From: Coccinella septempunctata | Taxonomy: Eukaryota; Arthropoda; Insecta; Coleoptera; Coccinellidae | Direction: 5' to 3' | DNA: 64,000 nucleotides | NCBI RefSeq assembly: GCF_907165205.1 | Contig: NC_058189.1 | Span: 2,544,501 to 2,608,500, forward strand | Part shown: positions 46,201-58,200 of the stretch, piece after piece | Numbering within the stretch: position 1 is the first letter of the stretch | How the letters are laid out: every line of letters begins with the position of its first letter | The notes under the pieces: generated by a model | Databases searched by the model: none | Seen by the model: the letters and a program-made list of their open reading frames with translations, nothing else | What the model was told of the DNA's origin: nothing | Translations under genes and position numbers: made by a program

Positions 46201-49200
46201 TTCCATTGAAGATGATGACCGATCGGGAAGGTTTCTGTGTCAGTCCCCGAAAATATCGATGCATTTCATGACATGATTTTATCAGACCATCGAATTGGGC
46301 TAAAACGGATGTCTGAAGCACTGAATATTTCTTACGAACGCGTTCATCATATAGTTGACGTCAATTTGGACTGAGAAAAATTGCTGCAAAATAGATCCTC
46401 AAATGTTTGAATGTTGACCAAAAGCGTGCAAGGGTAGAAGCATCGCGTTCGATCTGTGCTCGATTTGAAAACGATATGGACTTCTTTAACCAGATTGTTG
46501 CTATGGATGAGACTTGGGTACATTTCTACGACCCAGAAACAAAGCAACAATCGATGGAATGGCGACACTCTGGTTCTCCAAGACCTAAGAAGATTCGTGC
46601 CCAAAAATCTGCTGGAAAAGTTCTTGCTTCAGTTTTTTGGGATTGCCATGGAGTAATCATGTTTGTTTTTTTTGGATAAGGGTAGAACAATATTCGGAGA
46701 TTACGATTCGACATTACTGACCTGTCTACGGGAAAAAATTCAACAGAAAAGAAGCGGAAAGCTATCGAAAAGTGTTTTGTTTTTGCAGGACAATGCCCCT
46801 GCACACAAATCTCATGTTGCCATGCAAAAAATTCGTGATTTAGGGTTTGAATTACTAGAACACCCTCCTCATTCACCAGATTTGGCTCCATCGAATTATC
46901 ATCTCTTTCCTCAAGTGAAAAAAAAAGTTTGAAAGTTCGTAAATTTTCTTCTAACGAGGAGGTAACAAAAGCTGTGGAGGTCTGGTTTGCATAGCAAGAA
47001 GAAACATTTTTTTTGAAAGGTCTAGAGACGTTGCAGGTTCGCTGCAAGATCCAATCAAGAGGAGAATATGTTGAGTAATAAAATATTTTGACATTGAAAT
47101 TTTGTTGGTTTCTATAGTAGGCTGAGAATTTTTCAATATATCCTCGCATAGTTCAGATTCGAGCCAAGTTTAAACTGCCAAAATTGTCGAAAGTTGAGCG
47201 GGGTTCAAACTTAAATTCAGCTTGAACTTGCACTGTACAAACCTAGATGTTATTCATCAACGCACTAGCTGGACCATAGTCAAAACTTATAGATCATTGA
47301 TTTGCAATACATTGTCCGCCTTGGAAAGGCTCACACTTCAAAAGTTAATGACAGTCGACCCAGAGAAAACCACTTCATGAATTCCGAAGATAATAAACAT
47401 GTCGTCAGTCCTTTCAATTCCAGAAGAGAACTACCCAGTCGAGATTAACTGCTATCGCGGTCGTTCCTCTTAACGTATTTCAACAGAACAAAGCTGCGAA
47501 TAGAAAGGAGAAAACTTTGGCTTAATAATCCTTGACGCCCAATTTGATGCGATATCTCTACCTCGTTAAGCCTTACACCCTTGGTCCTTCGCCTTCACAA
47601 TAGTGTGCTTCAGCGCGTTGTTTCATTTCTTACGATCCGCCAGAGATGAAAGAATCTTTGTCAGATTTCCTTCGAGAGATGAATTTAATCATAGGATTCA
47701 CACATAGAGAACCCTATTCGCTTAATTAAAAGCAATTTAGATATCTTGGTCTCTGCAATTCAGTACCTTGGAAATGTCCTCTTTTGTTCCATACATCATT
47801 TTCCGAATATATTCTTGCAGAAGATTAAAATCAAAAATTTTTTCTGGCTTTCTCCCAACATATTTCCATTATCAAGGAATATCTCCTAGTGGTAAGAAAC
47901 TAATTTGTGATTATTCAAGACTGCGAAAAGCTCTGAGCCATTTCACAATCAATATCGATGACGCTCAAATAGTTGAAAAAATTATTCATTGTAATTTGTA
48001 CGATTTGAACATTCCAAAAAATACTACGCGTTTCAATAACCTATTTTTTCTACAAGCGTGCGCGTTCAACCTTTTTCCCGCACGCATTCCAAGTTGCAAA
48101 GAGTCACTTTCCCAAAACGTGCGGGAAAAACGCCTGCTATTTCTTTCCCGCACGCAAATGCGTGCGGGAATGGATTAGCAGGGGTTTTTCCCGCACGCAA
48201 ATATTATAGAGTAAATTAAATCATGTTTCTATGCATAGAACGTCAACGATGAGAAACCCATAGTAATGACATGCAGAATTACGTCTGTCATTATATATGA
48301 ATTAATCAAATGAGATATGATCTGTTTCGTGAAATGGATACATTTATATATTTCAAGCGCTTGTAGAAAAAATATTGTTCCTAACTCTTGCGTAAAGTGT
48401 CTTGCCCGCACTTGTTAGGAAAATAACTATTCCCAAACTCACTTTAGTGCGGGAAAGTGATTTTCTTCCCGGCTATTGGCGGAAAGTCTTCAGTTTTTAA
48501 GACAAAAAGAATTGAGTATCAAACAGAGTGTACCAACAGAAGTGCCGATTGAAGTTTTCGAAATAACATGGTTGGGCACAAGACTGGAATAAAATCGATA
48601 TTTCTTCAAATCCTCATTTTCTGGCACTAAACTTCAACGTTTCAGCCACAACCATATCCAACTTCCGGAAACAGTTTGATTCAATTGAGAATTGCGATTT
48701 CCGGTTCTATAATCATCGTTGCCAAGGCTTCCACCTTACCACAAAAACTCGATTTCGAAAATCTCGAACTGTTGCGCCAAAATAGATGAAATTCTCAGAT
48801 TTATTACAAAAAGAGTTTCTCTTTCAAAATATGTATCACGTTCAGATCTATGATAATTTTCCTGAAAGGTAAACGACTCGAAAATGATCTTTGAAAAATT
48901 CCTTAAAAGTTGAGTTCACTTAAAACTTCCTCAAGATCGAACAGTTGCGCCGGAGTGAATGTAATTCTCAGATTTATTAGTAGAAGAGTTGCTCTTTCAG
49001 AATATGTATCACGTTCAGATCTACGATAATTTTCCTTCAAGATAAACGACTCGAAAATGACTCCTAAGAAGTTGAGTGCAGTTAAAACTTCCTCAAGATC
49101 GAAAATTTGCGCCAAAATAGATGAAATTCTCATATTTATTACTAGAAGAGTCGCTCTTTCAGAATATGTATCACGTTTAGATCTACGATAATTTTCCTGG

Positions 49201-52200
49201 AAGATAAACTACTCGAAAATGATCTTTGGAAATTTCCTAAGAAGTTGAGTTCAGTTAAAACTTCCTCAAGATCGAAAAGGTGCGCCAAAATAGATGAAAT
49301 TATCAGATTTATTACTAGAAGAGTCGCTCTTTCAGAATATGTATCACGTTCAGATCTACGATAATTTTCCTTCAAGATAAACGACTCGAAAATGACTCCT
49401 AAGAAGTTGAGTGCAGTTAAAACTTCCCCAAGATCGAAAAGTTTTGCCAAAATGGATGAAATTCTCAAATTTATTACTAGAAGAGTCGCTCTTTCAGAAT
49501 ATGTATCACGTTCAGATCTATGATAATTTAGGGGTGATGACCCCTACTCCTAAGATTGAGGAGATTTTGGCTTACAATTCTGTTAGACACATGTCCACCT
49601 CCGAATAAAAATTGACCTGTTCCGGCATTTTCTCTAAGAACATCCTTGTCGTGACATAATTGTACTGGCAAGTTTTCAAATTGTCACCCTGTATGTCAAT
49701 CTAAGGCCCGTTTGCACCAATACCCCTTAAAACGAGTACTCAACTAAGTGTCGTTTAAAGTTAATGGACGCTTAATTTTATTCCCAGTTGCACGACTTTG
49801 GCTTAACAGAATCTTAAGTAAGGGGCCCTTAAGTTTTTATAGCTAGTGATATTTCTGTTTTTTATTTTGGTATAACTTCATCCTAGTCCAATAAAGCTAT
49901 TTCATCGGTTGGGCGGTTGCCATAATCGTTTTCATTTGATTAACCTAACTTTATTGCCCTGTCAGTCAGTTTCCAGTAAATTATAATATTATTATCAAAG
50001 AGTAACAACTTTTTGTTGTTGAATTAGTATTATTATTGATAATGATTGTCAAATAAAGGGTACCTAAGTTTATATAAGTACATTACTTTCTTTGCAAGGT
50101 CTTTTGTGAACTTGTTTTATTAATATTGAAGAGGAACGTGAAGAAAATATCCTTATTGTCCTTGTTAGTACGAATACGATGAATGATTGCCAAGCAAGTG
50201 GTGGTAATCAACCAAGGGCACTTAACTTCTCAACAGAAGAAAAGAGTTTGTTGTTAACTTTAGTATGATTTGTGACACAAAATTGGAAATTGAAAGACTG
50301 ATGGCATAACAATAAAGGCAAAAGAAGAGGCTTGATATTCAATAATGAATTCATTCGATTTTCAAAATCCATCAAAAATGGGAAGTTCTGCAGCCAGTTC
50401 AACAAATTATTCTTGGTTAGAATCTCGCCCACAAATATTTAAGTGGTCATTACAGGAGCGCTTAAATTTAAGGTTAGCTTTAGCCATTCAAATGTCAGTT
50501 AACAGTTGGCGCAACGAAATTTAAGTTAAGAGTTCATTTTAAGGGACGCTTAACACTAAGTTTGTTTGGTTCAAACGGGTCTTACCAGGAAATACGTTAA
50601 AAATTAATATTTCTTTCAACAGGTTTAATCTTTTTCAAAGTGATCACTCTTTGGCTCCACTAATTTTTTTAACGTCACGATTAAGCAACTCGAGGGGTTT
50701 AATGAAATTTGTGCCTGACGAAAATTGTCCTGTTTGCGGAGTCCAAACAGCTCTGAGGCAGAAGTAAAAATTAACTTATGAACTTCGCCTTCCATGGAAC
50801 ATCGCTCTGGGAAACCTCCAATAATAACTTTGTGCCAATGTTTTCCGACGATCGTCAAAATCGGATTTATTACGTAAGTTTCAGTGGAACACAAATTTTC
50901 ATCACTCCCCGGGCGGATTAGCAGGAATTAAATTAGGCTCTGGATCTCCTTTGGTTTACGGTACCCTTTTTCACGCTTCATAAAACAAAACCAGGCAGGC
51001 AATCGGACCGTAAAATCCCCGGTTACCAACTTGGGACTGCGCTTAAAACGCCAACAAAGTGGCCAGAAAGTCTTTAATGACTACACGGGTTCCAGAGTGC
51101 CGTTCCGCACACGTTTATATACGTCGCACTCGAATTGGGAAAAGCGCAGAACAATGCACGGTTCGCTATGATTGAAAATTGTTTCGCGAACTCCAAAATT
51201 GCCACTATTACACCTGGAAACTCCGCTTCGAGCCGATAGGGTCGAATATCAAACTCTCGACAGCATGACACTCGTATCGTTTGCGTTTTTTCGCGTTTAC
51301 GACGTAAACAATACTCCGAGTTGAACGAAAATGATATTTTTCCGCCGACCTCTTAATAATAGCACTCAACGTACACGAAATCAGGCGTTAATGAACCCTT
51401 TTAATAGTTAATTTCCTATTAATGCTTTATTGTCATAGGTAATCGAACATAGAAGTATTCAGCAGCTTCCGAAATAATTATTTTATTTGTATGTCGTATT
51501 GATTTTCGTAGTACCTAGCGGATGAATTGAGAAGAGATGAATTGTGGAGGTTGCAGAAAAATTATGATTGTTAGAGAGTAATCAATATACACTGCGCAAA
51601 AAAATTAACGCACATGATGGAAATCTCAAATTTATTCTACAACTGAAGGTGTTCTCAATGATAATAATTATTTTATCAGAATTATGAATGCATATGTTAT
51701 CCACTTTCAACGGTTTTCTTCAATACAGATGTTTTTTCCCATCAGGAATAAAAAAAGATGATATTATCAGATTTTGAATGTATTGGCTCCATTCTAAAAT
51801 CAGTTTTTCTCGATCAATTCTAGTGATCAATAGTTTTTCTTTCGTTTGATTTTCTACACTCGATCGCTATGCAACGCGAAACACGCAATTTGACCCAAGA
51901 GGAATGTGCTCAAGCGGTAGTTTTGCGAGAAGAAGGGTGGACATACACAAGAATTGCAAAAAAGGTTTGGAGTTTCCCATACAAGTGTGTCCAGAATGTT
52001 GCAGCGATTCAGGGAGACAGGTATGAATGTCCGAAGACCAGGACAGGGTAGACCACGGGTAACAACTGCCATTCAAGAACGTTACTTGAGAGTTTCTTCG
52101 TTGAGACAACGGTTTGCAACCGCTCGCCTCCTTCAAATTCAGCTTGAGCAAACTCATGAAGTGCAAATTAGCACTCAGACAATAAGAAATCGCCTTAGAG

Positions 52201-55200
52201 AATATGATTTGAGGCCTCGTGACGCGGCAAGAGGCCCAGCTTTTACCCCAGCCCATCGAAGGGCGCGTTTGGATTTTGCGAGAGAAAGAGGGAAAGAGTT
52301 CTCTTCACAGATGAGTCTAGATTCTGCCTCTACCATTGTGATCGACGTTCCCTTTTATACAGACGTCCACATGAAAGATATGCTCAGTGCAATTTCCTGA
52401 ATACTACTGGTTTCGGGGGAGGATCGATTATGGTATGGAGTGGAATATCTTTGACTGCTCGCACAGACCTAGTGGTCGTTGATAATAGAGCTATGAATGC
52501 TGATAAGTATATAAGGAACATTCTTGAAGAGCATGTAGTGCCATTTGCCCCATACATTGGTGAAAATTTCATTTTTATGGACGATAATGCCAGACCCCAT
52601 CGTGCGCGCATCGTTCAGGAGTACCTTGAAGAGGTTGAAGTCTCTCGAATGGAATGGCCAGCAAGAAGTCCATATCTCAATCCGATTGAGCAGGTTTGGG
52701 ACAACCTCAAAAGAAGGCTGAGAAGTTCAGAAAATCATCCAGCTACTCTTAATGACTTAGGAATCCAACTCGGAGAAATCTGGGAAGGATTAGATCAGAA
52801 CATTTTAAGATCACTCATTTTGAGTATGAACCGTCGTTACCGAGCTGTAATTAACGCAAGGGGTGGAAATACCAAGTATTAAATCACTTATCAGCATTTC
52901 AGTATTTTGAAAATTGTTCATTTCTCTTCTTTCAGATAAGATTCGGTGAAATTCTGAATTTTTCTTCCAATTAATGTGTCTTGTTTCGTTCAAAACCTTC
53001 CCGAGAGAACATAAAAAATAAGTTATAAAGTCAATGTAGAGTTAACTTTCATTAAAATTGAGATTTTCAGAATGTGCGTTAATTTTTTTGTGTAGTGTAT
53101 GAGAATATTGTGGTGATATTAAATGAACTGTAATCAATCTGCCATCAAGACGCTGAGGTCACTAGGACAATTAATACTTCCTCACTCATTTCAAAATTTG
53201 GCTTATAATCGGTATATTGAAATTTGAACGAAATGAACTGAAAAAATTCCTATATTGGACGTTAATCGAACAAACTGTTCTGTTTCAGAGTTAGAACGAG
53301 AAAATTTGAGATTGTCTAAGGAAGTAGCGCTGCTCAAGGAAGAAACAAAAAAACAAAAATCGAAAATCAGGAGATTATCCGAACAGATCCTAAACATCAA
53401 TGGTACTACCCAAAAGGTAAATTCGAAGAAGCCTCTCACACATCGTTCGAACGTTATATTCAGATAGATTATCTCATTTGAAAATTTTTCATCAGGTCGC
53501 ATAATAAAAAAAAAATCAGATATTCTCAATTCATTCATTCCACTGATAAAAAATCTACAATAACAAATTTGCATGATCAGATTAAGGTAAAAATAGCAAT
53601 ATAATCTCACATGGAAGACTCAGAGCATCAGAAGCATCAAATTGCCATTCAAAATATTTCTCACCTATAATATAGCAAGCAATTAGCAAATATATATCTA
53701 CAGTGTATACAGATAATAAAATTGTTATTGTATCTTAATTTTGTGGTATTGAGATTTCAATTTGAGTACAGACTTCTTCACTAAATGATTTCAATATTGT
53801 CTACTCGAATAGGTGAAACCTCGTGTATCATATACACCTTAAGTAGGTATAGTTCATACATAAATTTGGTCGAATATACTTATTTTGGTAAAACCCAGGA
53901 TTATTGAAAATGATATAAAATGTATATAGAAAAAATCCAGTGGAGCCAGATCAGGTGATCTGGATGGCCACTCAATATGTCCCCTTCTTCCAATCCAGGC
54001 GTGAGGAAAATTTTCATCTAAGAGCTGATGATTCACTTGATGACAACTGTAGAAAGTATTCAGAAAGAAATTTGGTGAATTTTGACGACTATAGCATCTG
54101 GTTATAGCACCTCGACATTTATGGGATGTTTGAGAGTTCAGAATTCTTAAGATTTCATACAAGTTTTCTGCAATACTCGAGTTTTATCAGGAATAGAATT
54201 TTAATCAGACGAATCAGAAGGCACTATGACAGATTTTATGATATGGTTGAAATTTTTTGAAATTTACTTTATATTTTTCTAACTTATCTAGAGTCGACTA
54301 GAAAATGGATGCTCATTGGCCCCTCATTGTGAAGATTTCTCGACTGCTTTATTGGAGTTCTCTGTCAAGCACAGGGGTTGAAATTATGACTATAAATGAA
54401 ATCACCACAAAATATTCATGGATTGCTTGATACTAATTCTTTCGTGGTATCATTCGTGCAATTCTTCATTGCCCTCTTCGTTTTCTAGCATCAATAGTTA
54501 TAGTTGGGGAGCCGAAGAGGGAAATTCGGGATTTACTCGAGCATGTCAGATCAATATAAGGGGAGATACCTTGGATCCTGTAGAGTACCTCTACCAAAAA
54601 TTAGACCTGTATATAGGGGGAATTGTCTAGGACAGCCTGTCAGAATAGTAAAAAAAAACGATCATTTTACATTCTCGAACGTGTCAGATTAAGATATATG
54701 TGGTTAATTACATGATGAAAAGTATATATTCTCTTAATCTGACAATTTAAGCTTGTCGAAAATGTGTGGGAGGCCGTCAAAATTGCAAAAAAAAAACGAC
54801 ACGTGTACATTCCCGAGCGCGGTGGCGTTTTTTCTTATTTTGAAGATAATGATTCAAGAATAACGGAAAAAATATAATCTGACAGTTTAAGCAAGCCGAA
54901 ACAATAAAAATTGGCCGTAAAGGTCTCAAAAATCACTTTTTTTGAAATATCTCCTTCCCTGGGCTTCGAATCTTTTTCGCATTCATTATAAGAGTTATAG
55001 AGCATAACATTTTCTACAAATTTTGTCCCAAGCAATTTTTTCTACGTTCAGAGGTTTTTGAGATATATGGCGATTAAAGCGAGGTGTTTAGCGATACATA
55101 CTGAAGCGAAAATTCACTCGTTGGAGAATAGTACATTCTAAGGTTCAGTCAGAGACAACAATAAAATTTTCGTGACTAATTTCGAAATTGTCATCATAGA

Positions 55201-58200
55201 AATACCTTGTCATTTTGACAATTGTAGATTAGACTGGGATTCTACATTGACCTTGCCCTTTCGCATATGTTGCTAAGCTCCTCGCACTTATCGCCCTTTA
55301 ACTCGAGAACGGTTAAGAGTATGTAAAATTGCTTTAGAAAAAAGTTGTGTGGAATTTTATTATTTACAACTTTAATAATGAATACAAAAACGATTAGAGT
55401 TACAGGCAAGGAAATATTCGAAAAAAAGCATTTTTATTATCTTCAAAGTGTCAGATTTAGAAAACCCCCCTGATTAGTGTCAGATTAATGAGTCAACACG
55501 TTTACAACACCGAGATTAACCATATGTATAAAAATCTGACACGCTCGAGTATGTACAGGGTGGGCAAATTTCTATGTTATAGCACTAGGTACAGTTTTTA
55601 AACCAGAGGAGATACACAAAATCTGATACTCCATTCTCGTTCTCTTTTTCTGAGAAACTAACAATAGTAGTAGTCATTTTTGGCCACTTTCTTTTGTTTT
55701 CGAGTTATAAGCAAAAAGTGGAGAAATGGATAATATTGATGATAGAGCTCTGAAATTGAAACATTATACAGGCACTTTTTTACGTAGAATCCAGTGGCGT
55801 GCTCGCCTTTTTAGCAGGATTTTTAATTACGAAGCTATGACCCAAAGTTTTGTTTTTTTAAATGTGCAATTTTTTGAAAGCTTAATTTTTACTGATCTCA
55901 AAAATATATAACATCATATGGTTTGTATCAATATAAATAATAGAACCTTTTTTCTCAATATTTCTATGGTTTCAACTTTTGATGAGCATAGAAAAATATA
56001 GCATCGTATGATTACCAGTGTCTCTTTCTATAAGTCCTTTCATTGTTATGAAAATTTATGAAATATATCTTGATTCAAATTTTGTGAAAATTGGTAAAAA
56101 GCATAGAAAGAATGACATTGCCGGAAGGAGACTGCTTTTGTTATAGGAAACTCTATTTTTCTGTGCTCGTCAAAAGTTGAAACCATAGAAATATTGGGAA
56201 AAAGTGTTTTTGACCATTTTCTATTATTTATATTGATACAAACCATAAGATGTTATATATTTTTGAAATCAGTAAAAATTAAGCTTTCAAAAAATTGCAC
56301 AGAAAACTAGTGTTCCCATTTAAAAAAACCTAACTTTGGGTCATAGCTTCGTAATTAAAAATCCTGCTAAAAAGGCGAGCACGCCACTCAATTCTACGTA
56401 AAAAAGGGCCTGTATAATGTTTCAATTTCAGAGCTCTATCATCAGTATTAGCGGAGATATAAATTTATTTCGATATCGCCATTTTTCCAATTTTTGCTTA
56501 TAACTCGAAAACAAAAGGACAAAAATCACTACTACTATCGTAAGTTTCTCAGAAAAAGAGGACGAGAATGGGGTATCAGATTTTATCTATCTCCTCTGGT
56601 TTAAAAGCTGTAGTGCTAAAACATCGAAATTTGCCCACCCTGTACAAGTAACGATTTTTTTTTACATTTTCAAGAGGGACCGCTGTGACCTTGCGTCACG
56701 TCCAAATTGTCAATCCCTTGAAAAGTAGCTTCCTTTGTGTCCAATGAACGTATCCTCCAAAAATCTGACACGCTGGAAAAAAAAATATTTTTTTACTATT
56801 TTCAACTCTTCCGTACGTCCAGTCCCACCGCGCAAACTGTCAGATAAGCATGAATTCATTATCAGAGGCACATAGGGCATACACAGTATATTAATCTGAC
56901 ACGCTCGAGTATGAACACCTGACGATTTTCTTTTACATCTTTGAGACCCTGCAGACGCTTCCTTCACCGCTGAAAGTGCTTACAGTATTAGAACCTTTTT
57001 TTCTTTCTACCATCTAATCTTCAAAATCCACAAGGTCCTCACGACGCTCGAGTAAATCCCGATTTAGCATCGTCGGCTCCCCAACTATTAGAGGTTTCAT
57101 TTTTATTCACCTGATGACTTAAAGGCTCTTATACCAGAGAATCCTCATTTATTATTAGACCAGTAGAGTTATACAGGGTGGCCATTTGAAAACGAAACAG
57201 ACGAGATTACAGACGAAATAAATTTTTTCGATAGAAATGCTCGGACAGGTCGATTTCTGTTTCGAGGGGGACAACTTAAGATGTAGGTTACGGACGCATA
57301 GCGCTTCAACCCTTGCTACTACAACCCTCACCCCCAATTTTTGAATAGGGAAGATGGGGTGAGTGATACCTCATTTGAAAGGTATTTTTATACTGTTTTC
57401 AGCACAGTAATTGTTTTTTCATTTTATGCATTAGTTCTCAAAATATTCTTAACTAAGTATTTGAAAATGAAGTGGTGTTTTCATGGCACTGTAGTGTTTT
57501 TTTGTGAAAAATCGACATTTTGAGCTTCAAAACAACCATGACTGTGGCTTCCTTCCTCCAATCCACTGACATAGAAATCTGTAATCAAGATGTCGAACAA
57601 ACAAAGCGTATTGCGAAGGAGCTCAATCTTGCTGAAACTCAATCTAAATTATCTTCGATATAATTTGCAGTATTTCCAATAACATGCGGTAACACTTGAT
57701 CGATAGAAATCTCCAAAAAGTCCAAATACGTACATATCTCTAATCAGATTACTAGGTAAGAAAATCAAGTCATTAATGATGCCACAGAAATATTCCAGTC
57801 CCAATTCGTGAAACGATTTCCGACTTAATTATGAAGTGTTTTCTCAGTTGGCTTCAATAATGTTTTCATTTTGTTGATGATTGAATTCATATCTTCTTCA
57901 AAAAAATGAGAATCGATAATTTTTTATTTATTACGAACAGATCATTAAGTTGGCTTACAGGTTCTTTGACATGTGAATTATTCTTAGTTTTGAATCGAGA
58001 CTTGTATGTGTTCTAATTCATTGTTCGACATGGTTTATTCAATTGCAGAGCGGGTGGAAATAATTTCACTTTTTTTTGCAAACAATCAATGTGCGAATAG
58101 AACCGCAGAATTCTTCAACCAACGACATTCAGATAAACAGCCACAATCATGGTTGTTTTGAAGCTCAAAATGTCGATTTTTCACAAAAAAAACCTCAAGT

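Noticed and set aside
47768..48178. 136-codon frame in intron 7
   Set aside because: It starts at a non-ATG codon, runs into the CCCGCACGC motif cluster, and has no recognisable domain or splice context.
48785..49530. CRISPR-like regular array
   Set aside because: The units are ~165-bp tandem repeats without short conserved repeats separated by unique spacers, in a eukaryotic intron.
54291..54380. Possible extra exon of the coiled-coil gene (SRLENGCSLAPHCEDF)
   Set aside because: An acceptor (ATCTAG) and open frame exist, but no usable donor precedes the in-frame stop, and exon 8 joins exon 9 in phase without it.
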